DNA of 64,000 nucleotides from Dillenia suffruticosa (GCA_033439265.1 JAVTVX010000030.1:5024501-5088500); one strand, 5' to 3'. Shown: positions 49,717 to 61,804, counted from the stretch's first letter. Program-made: numbers and translations. Notes: generated by a model not told the origin, from the sequence alone.

Positions 49717-52011
49717 TAGAGTGAATTTTGAAGGAATCACCGTGACAAGTTGTTCGGTTACTAATAAGTTTTAGGATCTAATTTCATCGGTTCTCAAGAT
49801 ATTTGTTAATCGTGAAGTTGGTAGGAAAGAATATAGGATATAATTTTTAAAAAAACTTACTTAATGCTAATTTTTCATTAATCAGGTATAACGAGCGATG
49901 ATTATAGTTTTCATAATGAAGATATTTTATTATAAAATACCACATTTATCTCGTGGCATATAATATATGGAAGAGTTACATATCGAATTTATTTAAATTT
50001 TTAATTACTCATTATAATATTAATGTAAATAAATATTGAATTTATTTTGTGTATTAACGAAAAAGTATGCCCAAGGCGGTACAATGAGTATCAACAACAA
50101 CGGGAGGTGGTCATGAATATTCTTCTTCAGAAATTAGAAAGGAGTCTCTAGAAGCTGCAAAATTATAAGTCTTCTTCAGAAAAATTCCTCAAATTCAAAC
50201 CGAAAACTAGAACTCTCTAATTATGGATACTTTGAAACAAAGCACTAAATTCTTCAGAATATTGCGGTAATATCCAAAATTAGAAAGAGTCTCCTGATGT
50301 GTAAATAGATGCTGCAAAATTAGCAGAATTCTTTGGAAAAATTCTTCAAATTCAAAGAAAAACTAGAACTCTCGTAGACAATATTTTGAGTGTATTAATA
50401 AGGGTTGAGCGCTATTCAGTTAACAATCTAAAAAGCTGTTTTTTCGGATTGCTTTTTATATTTCAGATAGTTTATTCGGTTTTCAATTTTAATTTTGGAT
50501 AAAAATAAGATTTAATTTAATTATTTGAGTGGTTATCAGTTTTTATGATTTTTATTTCAGTTAAATTGAATTAACTAGAATAATTAAATATATATATATA
50601 TATATATATATATTTGATAATTTTTATTCATATAAATATTAATATAATTATTTAATTAAAAGTTAGAATAGAAAAATACTTTAAAGATTATTTTAATAAA
50701 TAATGTTGTAATGTTTATTATTTTTTATTTTATGAACTACTAGTAAATTAGTAAAATTAATTTAAAAATTTCACATTTTTTTATTTTATTTGAATTTTGA
50801 ATTTTGAAATTATCGAATTGACTTAAGTGAAATTATAATTATTAATAAATTTTAAATTTTAAAATTATAATTTATAAATATACGTTGATATGAATGATAT
50901 ATATTACATTTACATAAATAGGAATCAAAGATAACATTATTTAACTCTTTTATAGAAATTTTAATAATTCGATCAATTTGAATAAACGAAACAAATTAAC
51001 TGTCTAATTTAGTTAAATTGAATAATCGATTTTCGGTCTATTAGGTCAAATATAATTAATAAGAACTTAATAACTAAATTAAATCAACTATTTCAATTTT
51101 GATTATTTAGATTATGATTTGATCGAATACTCAACGTAGATACTTTAAAACAAAAGCATTATTAAAGAAGTGTGATATTCTTCGAAATTGAAAGAGACGA
51201 GCAAAGCTTGTCAGTTAGGATGGCTCTCACAACAAGAGAAACAAAAAGAGCTATTCGAACAAATGAGCAGATTCAACACAGTAACTACTGCAAGAAAAGA
51301 TTATCGACCGCTCAAAGATGAAGAGACAATTAGAAATTGCAATAAAAAATATTTTCTATAAAGAGAGAATTTTAGAGCTTTGCATTCAATTATGGGTTTT
51401 TTTTTTTGGCTCTACACAATGAGAGCATTTATACAAGAGATATCCATAAACATATGGTACATTTTGGAGATGATTGAGACAGATTGATTGACACAAATTG
51501 CTACAATTATGCTTGAGTGATCGGCTTTAATCGGTTTTCAATCACATATTTGTGTAATTGAGTGATTGGATCTATCAAAATCTAATTCTCTTGCTTTGGG
51601 CATTGCTTTATTGATCCAAAGATTTCAAACAACAAAGCAGCAGCTTGATTTTTAAAAATCTTGTGTGCGCGCGCGTGTATGGATTCAGATGAGTTGCAGA
51701 TAGAAATCATACTGTTGATCTTCCTTGTTATTTTTTTTTTTTTTTTTTTTTCTCCTTTACTACATAGGACTGTGCTTCTGATCGTCATCCCATGGTAGTC
51801 CGTGGCTCCCCGGTTTGGCACGGTGACTTATGTCGGGCCTTAATCGGGCGCAATACATGTTTTGGGCCTGCATTGAAGTTAAAATATTGAAGCTTGGCAC
51901 ACCGGCCCAGGCCCGCTTTTGGAAACACAGATTGAGCTCACTAGGAATTTGGGCTAACTCTCGATTTCTTCTCTTCTTTGGGGGGGGGGGGTGTGAGGAT
52001 GTGAAGGAGAT
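49717..52011. other. AT-rich intergenic DNA
   Basis: An imperfect duplication (about 50,125-50,225 and 50,280-50,380) shares GAAAAATTC(C/T)TCAAATTCAAA and AACTAGAACTCTC. A TA microsatellite is at 50,588-50,612. A GC-richer piece at 51,780-51,960 is not recognised. No gene. Confidence 0.
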
Positions 52012-52190
52012 TTTTTTTTTTTGTATTATACCTACGCTGTCCGGAGTGATATTTCGAATAATCTAATTCGAGACTTACAGTGACCCATTTAAGAGAATTA
52101 TCCTCCCAACATAGTCTTTTTTATGGTAAAACCACGAGTCAAACTTAAAAATTTAGTTAAGCGACCTAAAATCAGATCCCACCTTAAAAC
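52012..52190 (-). mobile_element. SINE-2-like copy, minus orientation
   Basis: On the minus strand it reads TAAATTTTTAAGTTTGACTCG, AAAAAAGACTATGTTGGGAGGATAATTC, TGGGTCACTGTAAGTC(T/C)CGAA and a long A tail (T run at 52,011-52,022 on the plus strand). The same blocks in the same order occur at 63.45-63.67 kb. A tRNA origin is suggested by the GTTTGACTC box but is less clear than for SINE-1. Confidence 0.
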
Positions 52191-52458
52191 ATTAAATTCG
52201 TCCCATCTCCTTGAAGTGGCATTCTAATGATACGTTTTAGAGAAACGGAAGGGGGATTGCTACTTCTTTATTTTCTTTTTTAATGATCGAGATACCAACG
52301 AGAATAATGACTATTGTATGGTAATGAGAACAAATGTTGGTGATTAAAATTTTTAAAGTTTTTTAATTGTAGAATTTTAAATACTCAGAATTCATCCTAA
52401 CAAGTATCTAAAGATTACAATTTGTCAAAGAGTTAACCACAAAGAGGGCAAACTTCTC

Positions 52459-52634
52459 AGAGAGAGAGAGACTGAGAGAGAGAGAGAGAGAGAGAGTGTG
52501 TGTGTGTGTGCGCGCGCGTGTATTCTGTATCAAGGAAATATGAACATATGTAACTCCTTATTATTAATATCAAGACATGATGATATGAAACATAATACCC
52601 ATTTTTCGTGCAACATACAATAAAATTTTAAAAG

Positions 52635-52699
<65 letters not shown>
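52459..52699. repeat. Compound microsatellites: GA-TG-CG and (CT)29
   Basis: GA (52,459-52,496) passes directly into TG (to 52,510) and then CG (to 52,518). A separate, uninterrupted CT tract covers 52,641-52,699. Both lie downstream of the stop of the minus-strand proline-rich gene; the CT tract (GA in the mRNA sense) is about 245 bp after the stop and could be in the 3' UTR. Confidence 0.
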
Positions 52700-52701
<2 letters not shown>

Positions 52702-52943
52702 CCAACCAAACATAAATAGGGCATGGGGACCATCCTCATTCCTTGGTATGCATTCCTTTTTTTTTTTTCTTTGAAGCAGAAAAGCAGTTCCAAAGAATCA
52801 GAATCCCATACATGCCTCTTTTCTTCACCCCACTCATATAAATTTTATTCTTCCTCTAAGACATAACTTTTTTTCTTTTTCTCTTTTATGAATTGAAAGC
52901 TCAAAATAAAATCCACCCTTAAATTCCCCCTCTCACTCTTTAG

Positions 52944-54275
52944 TCACACATGGAATTGCTCCTTGAACTTGGTCGCAATCCCGCCGGAGGCCTTTCTAGA
53001 GAGAGAGACATGAACACCAGGATCATGATGCGTGCAAGAAGCATTAAACATAATAGAATTGTTAACACCTTGCACATTACTATTCATGAAAGCGTTCATT
53101 GGCTGTGAAGTACTTCCCTTTGATTTCCCTTTCTTGTCCTTCTTTTTCGCTTTCCCTTCTCCATTGATGCTGCTGCTGTTGCTGCTAGAGCTACTACTAC
53201 TGCTAGACTCATTACCATCAGTCTTGCTATTCTCTGAATTTTTAAGAGTGTAAGAATTACCGACAAACACTCCATGCTTGTTTCTTGGTGATGAATTTAT
53301 TAGCTCCATGAAAGCGCCTTTGTTCTCACCCGCAATGGTTATGACTCTCATGTCAAATTCTTGTTCACCGTCATTCGACTTCTTAGGAATACCTTTTCTT
53401 GTTGTTTTCTCATCCTTCGTTGGCATCACTGGCTCGCGCTTACCGTGGTTAACATGATCAATGTAGCTGTCCCTTTTCTTGTGTTCTGGTGGAGGTGACG
53501 GTTTTTCAATGGTCTCGTGCACCACCACCGCCTTTTTCTCAGCCTCCATGGGAATTCTTGCGTTGGTGAATTCTGGTTCTTGCTTTGTGAGCTGTGGTGG
53601 TGGTAGGGTTAGTGGAGATGGAGGAGGTGGATTATAAGCTTGGATCATTGGTGGGGGGGTTTTTACGGCTTCAGTTGGCTTGAGAGTTCTTGGAGATACT
53701 GTGGTTGTCGGTTTGAGAGGTGGAGATTTAGTTGGAATTGATGAAGTCGGTACTGAATCTAGGGTTTTTGGTGAAGAAGTTGGCAGTGATGAAGTTGGAG
53801 CTTGAACTATGATTTTCGGAGACGTTGCCAATGAAGGACCCGGAAGTTGGGCTCTTGGTGAAGGCGGGAGAGAAGAGATGGTTGGAGCGGTAGGAGGAGC
53901 GCCATTCCTCAGTACCGGAGATGGCGGCAAGGAAGAGGTGGTGGGAGCCCCCGAGGGTTTGAGGACGGGAGATGTTGGAAGGGAAGCGGTTGGTGCAATA
54001 GGAGGAGGAAACTGTGGCGGTCTAGGTGGCGGAGGTGGGGCCAGAACCGTGACAACTGGTGGTGGTGGCGGTGGCGGCAGCGGAGGAGCGGGTTGTTGAG
54101 GGATCATAATTGGAGCCCTAAATGTAGGTCTAATAATTGGTGGCCTTGGTGGTGGCGGTTGAGGAGTTGGTGATGACGGTGCTGTGGGTGGTGGTGGTCG
54201 TGGCGGCGCTGTGGTGGTGGGGCGGCCTAATGCAGCTAGACGGAACCAAGGACGGGATGGTGGTTGGTTTGCCAT
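52944..54275 (-). CDS. Proline-rich protein, single exon, 443 aa
   Basis: The ATG at 54,275 (MANQPPSRPWFRLAALGRP) is chosen. The frame is open a few codons further upstream but with no other ATG, and a TATA box lies at the right distance. Residues 20 to about 250 are dominated by Pro with Ser/Thr/Ala (PPRPPPP, SLPPSPVL and SLPTSSPK repeats). A basic linker follows, then MRVITIAGENKGAFMEL (309-325), a serine run (357-368), a lysine-rich stretch (about 375-388) and a Cys/His tail (SCTHHDPGVHVSLS, about 414-427) ending in FKEQFHV. There is no signal peptide or membrane segment, so in spite of its composition it is unlikely to be a secreted extensin-type wall protein; a cytosolic or nuclear place is more probable. 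The conserved C-terminal part looks like the defining domain of a plant family I cannot name. Open frames on the plus strand here are shadows of the Pro-rich codons. Confidence 0.
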   Translation of the reverse strand: MANQPPSRPWFRLAALGRPTTTAPPRPPPPTAPSSPTPQPPPPRPPIIRPTFRAPIMIPQQPAPPLPPPPPPPVVTVLAPPPPPRPPQFPPPIAPTASLPTSPVLKPSGAPTTSSLPPSPVLRNGAPPTAPTISSLPPSPRAQLPGPSLATSPKIIVQAPTSSLPTSSPKTLDSVPTSSIPTKSPPLKPTTTVSPRTLKPTEAVKTPPPMIQAYNPPPPSPLTLPPPQLTKQEPEFTNARIPMEAEKKAVVVHETIEKPSPPPEHKKRDSYIDHVNHGKREPVMPTKDEKTTRKGIPKKSNDGEQEFDMRVITIAGENKGAFMELINSSPRNKHGVFVGNSYTLKNSENSKTDGNESSSSSSSSSNSSSINGEGKAKKKDKKGKSKGSTSQPMNAFMNSNVQGVNNSIMFNASCTHHDPGVHVSLSRKASGGIATKFKEQFHV

Positions 54276-54344
54276 GGACTCAAAGTACAAGAGAGAGAAT
54301 GGCTTATTTTGAAGCGCATAACTTTGAAAGGTCTATGAATGTTG

Positions 54345-54351
54345 TTATATA
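54345..54351 (-). promoter_or_regulatory. TATA box of the proline-rich protein gene
   Basis: On the minus strand the sequence reads CCAATATATAACAAC. TATATAA sits about 70 bp before the ATG, which implies a leader of roughly 40 bp. A CT tract follows further upstream (GA at 54,452-54,474 on the plus strand). Confidence 0.
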
Positions 54352-54451
54352 TTGGTCTGGTGGAGCTATGGAGCAAGCTAGGAGAGGAAAACTTATGAGA
54401 TAAAAAAGTAACAAGAAATGTTAAAAAGGACCATGAGAAAAACTGTCACAT

Positions 54452-54452
54452 G

Positions 54453-54474
<22 letters not shown>
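54452..54474. repeat. GA microsatellite upstream of the proline-rich gene
   Basis: About eleven GA units, CT on the gene strand, roughly 100 bp upstream of the TATA box. GA/CT blocks of this type are common in plant core promoters. Confidence 0.
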
Positions 54475-54479
<5 letters not shown>

Positions 54480-54485
<6 letters not shown>

Positions 54486-56177
54486 AAAAGCATCAGATTC
54501 AGCAAGCATCAACTGCCTGAAAAAGCCCTCAAAGTTGGATTGGTATCAACCAGAGTCTTCACCAAGAATGTCCCAAGTCTTTCTTTTTATGACTTGTTTA
54601 CGATACTAACCAAAAGGGCTGCCCACAGCGCATCATTCATGAGTTGCTACCAACGAGCTAAACAATTAATTTTTCTTTATTTTACCCTTCCTTGGAATTT
54701 ATGGGGGCATGCATAAAGGTAACATGATTGTTTTCATGGGTTATTGGGGTTGAACAATTCTTCTTGGGGGGTATATTTTTATGGAATGATTGGTTAATTA
54801 TAATAAGTCAATCACGAATGACAATTATCGTTTTAGATATAATGTTGAAACAAATTAAATTTCTATTTCAAAAATAATTGTTAATGCAAAAATTCTGTCA
54901 ATTTCATACACACATTAAAATGGAAATTTACATATTAACTCTTAAAGAAAAGAAAAAAAGTTCTATCAGCATAGAATTCAGAAAAAGGAAATGTTTTCAT
55001 AATTATATAAAGGTGAAAGTTACATTTTTCCATCAGTATTTTCCAAAAAATAAAAAGAAAGAAAGAAAAATGCATGCCAAAGTTAGCCAAAATTAGGAGA
55101 ATCAGTGATTCTATTAATTGAGATACTATAATTAGGATAAATATTATGTCTTTTTCTTCGCATCAATTCTGCATGAATTTCAACAAGCTTCACTGCTAAT
55201 TAGTGCTTAAGAAATATATGAACCTAATTCCATCCATACCTTGTGCAAATAGCGGCGTCCAAACACTGTGAATTTAACTCTTTCTCTCTCTCTCTCTCTG
55301 TCTCTAAGATATTCTGAGGAATGAGGAGAGAATTTTAGTATCCTAGTTAGTGTGCGTTGGTGGTGTCTTCTCTTTGGCTTTGCTTGTAGGGATGTGATGC
55401 TGTCTCCTCTTCCTTAAGCTTTTGCCAATTTTAATAGCCTACAACCTTAGGATGCTTCGAGGGCTTTCCAGCTGTGTCTGTTTCTGTGTAGGAGCTGATC
55501 CTCCACTTTGCCCAAGATTTCACCACTTTTTTCTTTTTCTTTATTGCCAAAATTGTTGCTTCACACTCAGACTTAACCCATTTTACAATCATTATTCCCT
55601 TCTTCATCAAGAGACTTAACCCATTTCATAACTCCTGCCTGTCGTAAAAATTATAAATTGAACCTTAGTTTTATTAAAAAATAAAATAAAAGAGATATAT
55701 TAGTTTTCAAAATCAATTTCACTTATATTTGCATCGATGAAGTATTGCTTTTGAGAATCATTTGGTTGAGAAAATAATACATATTCTAATTAAAATTTGT
55801 GTACCATTTGCTTATAAATAATTCTTGCTTGGTGTCTAAAAGAATATGTTTTTTTTTTAGAAATGACCTAAAATTAAAAACTGACAATAAATATTGATAT
55901 TTAGAGACATAAGAGTAGTAATCGAGATAAATAATATTTTTTTAATTTTGTTTTTATTAACATTAAAAATTGAAATATATTTTTTTTTTGGTTTGATTAA
56001 AAATTGAAATATACTTATGATACATGTATCATCCTATTCCAAGCCCGGAAGAAAAGAATTAAAATATGTGGTCCTAGGTATCCGATCCTTTTTCTCTTTT
56101 CTGCTTTCGCCAAAAAAAGGGTGGGTGGGAAACAGTTCCGTAACCAAAGACATGATACCTTAGCGGTGGAATTCACC

Positions 56178-56219
<42 letters not shown>

Positions 56220-56391
56220 AGCAGTGGAATCAACTGTAATCTTTTCGTTCTTAATTTTTTTTTAAATAATCAATTGATATTCAAAACAATATTCTAATTA
56301 ATTTAGTTTGATTGTTATCGGTCCCAATTTAGAGGCAGTTTTCACGTGGTGTTTTTTATTTCTAAATTTTGAATTCAAGATTTAATTAAAA
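54480..56391. other. Intergenic DNA upstream of the proline-rich gene
   Basis: A CT block at 55,283-55,302 and moderately complex sequence to 55,620 could be regulatory, but no gene was found. The short open frames here are not recognised. A poly(A) tract near the right end is listed separately. Confidence 0.
56157..56233 (+). mobile_element. Poly(A) tract between direct repeats: minimal retroposon scar
   Basis: ACCTTAGCGGTGGAAT (56,157-56,172) and ACCTTAGCAGTGGAAT (56,215-56,230) flank only about six bases plus a run of 36-37 A. This is the layout of a retroposed insertion (target duplication, body, A tail, target duplication) in which almost the whole body was lost by 5' truncation. Confidence 0.
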
Positions 56392-57833
56392 GACTACAAG
56401 AAAACAGAATATCAGTGATAGATTAGCGACAGATATTTTAACGATAGAAAAAATTCGTCGTTAATCTGTCGCTGATAGTGGACCAAGAAAAAAAATAAAA
56501 AAAAAAAAAGAAAACTATTATGGACGGATTAGCGACAGATATTTTAATAATAGAAAAAATCCGTCGCTACTTTTGCGTTGATAATGGACCAAGAAAAAAA
56601 ATAAAAATTAAAAAAAAAAAAAGAAAACCATCAATAACGGATTAACGATGGATATTTTAGCAATGAAAAAAATCTTTCGCTAATTCGTTGCTGATAGTGG
56701 ATCAAGAAAAAAAATAAAAATAATAAACAAGAAAACTATCAGTGACGGATTAGTGACAGAAATTTCCGTCGCTAATCCGTCACTGATAGTTATAAAAGTA
56801 AATAAAAAATAAAAAATAAAAAAAACTATCAACGACGGATTTTTTAACGATGGAAATTTTTCGTCACTAATTCGTCGCTAATAGTTTTCAAAGGTAAAAA
56901 AAAATTAAAGAAAAGGAACTATCAGCAATGGAAATTTTCAGTCACTAATAGTTTCTTTTTTAATTTTAATTTTTTAAATTTTAAATTTTTTAATTTTTCT
57001 TCTCTTTTATTATTTTATAATTCTTTTTCTTTTTCTTTTTTATTTTATTCATTTTATTCATTTTATTTTATTATTTTATTATTCAATTTAAAGGCTAAAT
57101 CAAAAAAATAATAATTTACTATTCTATTTTAATTAATCAAATAAATATTTTATTTCTTTATTTAGTATAAATTTAATCAATATCGAATTTAAACAGTTAA
57201 AAGAATTTGATGGAAATATTGAACGAAAGAAATTACCCCGAGATAAAGGAAAAAAAAATAAGAGTGAAATAAAAAAATAAATGTGAGAGGTTGATATTAA
57301 AAAAAATAAGTGAGGATTAGATAATAAATAAAAAAAATATCACAATAGGGATTGTGGCACAGTGGTTAGAGAACTCATCATCCACGCAGGAGATGCAGGT
57401 TTGATTCCTATAGGTGACATTTTTCATAGAATAAATGCAAGGCGAGCGGGCTGGTGCCAAGCAGGTACGGACACGCATGCGGTGGGTTGCCGATGCATGT
57501 GAGCCCGATGCGTGTGAGCACGTGAAGCCTTCAAGTTTTAGCGATGAAAAATATCCGATCCGTCGCTGATAATTACTATAAACGACAGAAAAATTCTATC
57601 GCTAATTGATATTTTTACAAGTCTTCTATCAGCACAGAATTTTTAGTTATGAAAATATTTTATCGCTAATCCATCGTTGAAAGTTTAGCGACGAATGAAT
57701 TTCGTCGATAATATTTAACGGGGTGATTTTCAACAATGGAAGATTTCTATTACTAATCTATCGTTAATATTTTTTAACGACGAAATCTTTATGATAATTA
57801 TTTTTGTCAATGATATATCTTTTTCTGGTAGTG
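56392..57833 (+). mobile_element. Non-autonomous CACTA element (1,442 bp) with tRNA-like core
   Basis: Begins GACTACAAGAAAA (first C changed to G) and ends TTTTTCTGGTAGTG. AAA lies on both sides, consistent with a 3-bp target duplication. Many copies of (A/T)TTAGCGACGGA / TCCGTCGCTAAT occur in the first 550 bp and again in the last 300 bp. The central segment 57,349-57,418 has TGGCACAGTGGTTAGAG, an excellent A-box, and GGTTTGATTCC, a B-box, 35-45 bp apart as in tRNA genes. A GC-rich piece (57,440-57,530) follows. No protein frame. Confidence 0.
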
Positions 57834-59779
57834 AAAATTTAATATCCTTTTTCACCAACAATCCGTTTACTCATTCTCACTCATCCGTCTACTAATCAAG
57901 TAACATTTTGTGTTTATCCATTTTTCTCAAAAAAATGTACTCATTAGATTTAATTAAATTTAGATAAAGCTTTTACTATAAATAAGTGTTATTGTGACAT
58001 ACACAAAATTACAATTACAACTAATTCCTTTTACATAGCCATTCATGTTTCGACAAATGCCTTGTTAGTCTAACAGTAAAAATATTAGATTCTTTTAACC
58101 AACTTCTCCGATTTGAGTATTGAAAAAAAAAAAAAATACATGCATTGAAAAAGCTCACCTTTTAATAGATCCAACAATTAAGTCAAATTAGAATAATCAG
58201 AATCAATAAATTAATTATCGAATATCAATTGCTCAAGAAAAAAAAATAGCCGCTCATTTTCTCATGGGCTGTTCACCAAAAAAAATGTTTCCCATGGGTT
58301 TATAGGCCAATGGACCAATCCTGTGCTCCTCGTACCAGACATGCACCTATCAAAGAAGACCTTAAATGTACACAGTCTTGGTCTATAACCCATTTCTGAA
58401 GCCAAATTATGTTACTAGGCCCAAGGATGCCATTTAGTGATCCTGCAAACTACAAATTAGATCCATCATGGTGGGCCACTAGGAATTTTTCCTCTTTTTT
58501 TTTTTTTTTTGTTCAAAAAGGTGATCATAAATTGCCCTTCCCATACTTATAAATCCCTCAATTCTAATATCAACAGAATTTTCATTTAGAACCCCTTTAT
58601 TTTTTATACAATTCACGAACTCAATAATTAAAGTGACAGAATTTGTTTAAAAGGTAATTAAACGTAATCTGTTTAGAATTTTCACTTCTCCTCGTACTCA
58701 AAAACCATCAAATTCTAGTAATAACAGAATTTGAATTTAAAATTTCTTACCATCACCTACCATACCGAGTAAATTCTTGCATGTCAAGAGATCTTTGTGA
58801 AATTGTCAACAACCCAAAATCGACCTTGGTAATTGGTAAGCAGAATTATTTTTTCCCCTTAAATTCTACCTTGGGAACATCATGCCATTTACTTGGAACA
58901 TGATTCTAAGTAACAATCGGTATAACACCTAAATGGGTAAAAAATCCAAAAATCTAGAAGAAATTTTGAGAAGTTCAATGAAAACCAGTTCTGTCTAAAT
59001 TCCAAACCTGAGACTTAACTGACCACAGCACAATTATTCCAAGATCTTTCTCCCATTGACCACAGCATCTGAGGCTCAATATTAAATTGGCCCAACCCAA
59101 TTAAGGCTGAACCGGTATTAGAGAAGGACCTCAACCCAATCACCTGATCCAACTTGCCTAGTCTGCCTTTTGTTTAATTAAATACCAAACTCGGCGTGGT
59201 CCATGCTCAAGAGTCAAAGCTAGAGCTGTCAATAAGATCCTGCACAGCCAATACTATTCAAACTTCAGTTGAATTTCCTCATCTTTTCCCGTCTGCCCCT
59301 AATTTTTGTTGCCACAGATGGAAGGACCTAACAACTGTCCATACCTATTCTTTCAACAATATCCGAACAATTATAGAGAGTTTACAACGATTTTAGAGCA
59401 AGATAATAGGAAAACATAAATGACTGACAATAATAATAACTTAATAAAATAAAATAATTAGTCTCTAAAACATGCGGGAACAAGGATTCTAAAGCTTTTA
59501 GAGTATCCATTGTTGGTCGGTTCCAATGGCCATTTCTCAACATCAATTATATCCACACATAAAAAAAAAAAACAATTATTTTGTCATTTATAAAAGGAAA
59601 AGCAAAATTTATACCATTCATGCAAACGAGGATAATTAAGATTCATTTTTGGGTCGGGGAACTGGGACATTCCATGTTGGTACAACATATGTTAAACAAG
59701 AAATTTGGAAGGAAGATGGATAAGAGTGCTGGATGGATCAAATCAAAAAACAAATGAAGTTCAGAATTTATTTACGTTT
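57834..59779. other. Intergenic DNA 3' of the DUF4079 gene
   Basis: No gene is supported. A SINE-like sequence (58,062-58,248) with TAGTCTAACAGTAAAAATATTAGA, GATTTGAGTATTGA and an A-rich end resembles the SINE-1 group. AATAAA on the minus strand at 59,767-59,772 may be a polyadenylation signal of the gene at 59,780, though it is close to the stop. Confidence 0.
58062..58248 (+). mobile_element. SINE-like copy related to SINE-1
   Basis: Has an A-box-like TTAGTCTAACAGT head, a B-box-like CCGATTTGAGTATT, ATAGATCCAACAATTAAGTCAAATTAG, TTAATTATCGAATATCGATTG-type words and an A tail. More diverged than the other copies. Confidence 0.
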
Positions 59780-61804
59780 TTAAGGCCATTTGGTGAACTC
59801 AAACACCTTGAAGACTATGTCAATACCAGTGGGGATCTGCCACAAAAAAAGCACAACATTAAGTGCATTGAGAGCAATATGTAGATTTCTCGCTGTTTCA
59901 CTTCCTTTCTGCATTGCTGGAACCAGAGCTGCTGCTGCTGCCCATAATATGGTAATTGCTGCACTCCCAAAAAAAGGAGAAGAAAAATGTTACTATTAAC
60001 CGCCACTATTATAAAGCATGTGTTCATATATACAAAGTCGAACACGACAAAACCAAAAATCCTTTAACTCTGGGTGTGAGAACAACTTATTTATACATAC
60101 AGTGAACTCCAACATTAACTAATTCAATATTTAGTGAGTGGAATAGTAAGAATCTGGTTCTTTTCTCGCGTATACATTTTATTGAATTTTTCCCTTCTTT
60201 TTATTGGGTTGAAGATGTGAGGCATACAATACCTGTTCCAGCAAACAAATGTGGACCTGGGAATAGCTTTCCAGTTCTAAACCATGTGTTTAAACCACCG
60301 GAAATTGACTCAAACACTCCAAATCCTAGTAAAATTGAACCTGCATTGTAGTGTCTATCCTTGTAAGACCCTTTGATCAGCTCCTTTCTTTCCTGCATTT
60401 ACAAAGCCAATTAATTCATACAATTTCTGCTACCAAGGTTGTGAAACATGGAAAATAGGCAGTAAACTAGTACCATTTTCCATGATTAGAAGCAGGCCCC
60501 TTTAGTACATACCATTGTCATGTCAGCAAAACAAATGCAACTATAGAATGTTGTTAACCGTGAAATAAAGTGTTGCTACAACTGTTTTGTTGGTCTAGTT
60601 GTCTGCCAGAAATACATAGTTTGTATACTTTCAAGTCATGAAGAAATGTTTGCTATCCAAAATCTCTAGGTTAAGATGCTAGAAATCTAGTATTGAGCCC
60701 TGCCATCATAGCGCAGTCAGGTTTTATGGGATGGAAGCATAGCAAGCCACCTCCCGGTTTTTTCTTTCTTTTTCCTTGTATTGCATTTTCATGCAAAACA
60801 AATAAATCGATGCTAGAATGAAGGTCCAGTCTTGAGATCATGCAGGCCTCGCATACATGATTATATGTGCCTTCTGAAGTTGTTCTTAGTTTTAAAAAAA
60901 TGCGATGCCACGCAAATTGGAAGCATGAATATAAAACACAATAATGAAGCTAAGATTTACACATCTTTTCAAACCCTCCAAATAATATGAAGTCCAGATT
61001 TTTATAGCATTATTTGTGCCCTCCTAAAAGTGCCAAAATAAACATGAATTGATCATTGTGCTATAAAGGTTATACACCACCTAGACAGTGAACAAAGTGA
61101 AACCGCATAAACCACATAAACCAGATGACAAATCCGGATCACATAACACAAATAAAAGATATCAATGAAAAGATCATCAGAAGCGGGGAATTAATTAGAG
61201 ACTAAAATAGAATGGGGGAAACAACCTCAGTGAGTTGCTGAATTTTGATTTCAACAGGTGAAGGCTGTGCATCAGGTAGTGGGGTTCCTTCAGGGGTAAC
61301 AGGAACAGGCTTAACTTGCTTCTTGAGCTCATTGATCTCATTCTGTATAGTCCTCACTCTTCTCCATTGCCATCCCAAATAACCAGCCCACAATGTGTAC
61401 ACAAACAATCCACTCATCACTATGGGGTGTACCAATGCAAATGACCTTCCTTCCAAAATCCCAAATTCCCCTTCAACGGCCAAAGCATCCTATTCCCAGA
61501 ATATATAAATAAATAATCAAATAAGGGTATTTCCCAAATTTTAAAAATAAAACAAGAGTGAAGAAATTGAAATTTATGGACTTGCCTTGGCATCTAAGAA
61601 GAAGGGTAACGCAATAGCTGTAAGAGGGATTGAGGCTGATTGTAATTGGTGAAGGGTATGTATTAGAATTGGTATTTCCGTGGTTTTTGAGTTCGGTGAC
61701 GAGTTTAATTTTGTTAGGGTGGTGATATTTTGGAGTTTTGAGTGAGAATATTGTGATTTTGGGGGCAACATAGGGAGTTTTTGAAGGCTGAGCGTGGTTG
61801 CCAT
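59780..61804 (-). CDS. Plastid membrane protein, DUF4079 family (At3g61870-like)
   Basis: Four coding exons on the minus strand: 61,804-61,586, 61,489-61,226, 60,392-60,233 and 59,958-59,780. They total 822 bp and encode 273 residues, about the length of this family in plants. The first 50 or so residues (MATTLSLQKLPMLPPKS...) are Ser/Thr-rich and basic, like a chloroplast transit peptide. Four hydrophobic segments follow: about 92-115 (HPIVMSGLFVYTLWAGYLGW), 178-197, 209-230 (crossing the last join) and 240-265. Histidines at 94, 175, 209 and 241 sit at the edges of the segments in a pattern typical of DUF4079, a cytochrome b561-like fold by family knowledge; haem binding here is inference. 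Between segments 1 and 2 is a charged coiled stretch (WQWRRVRTIQNEINELKKQ). Intron 1 has a GC donor. Introns are 96, 833 and 274 bp. The function in the plastid is not established. Confidence 0.

Noticed and set aside
53809..54403. Gly- and Val-rich plus-strand frames
   Set aside because: Complement of the Pro-rich codons and promoter of the minus-strand gene.
57349..57418. A functional tRNA gene
   Set aside because: The A- and B-boxes are good, but I cannot see a full cloverleaf with a paired acceptor stem, and it sits inside a CACTA element.
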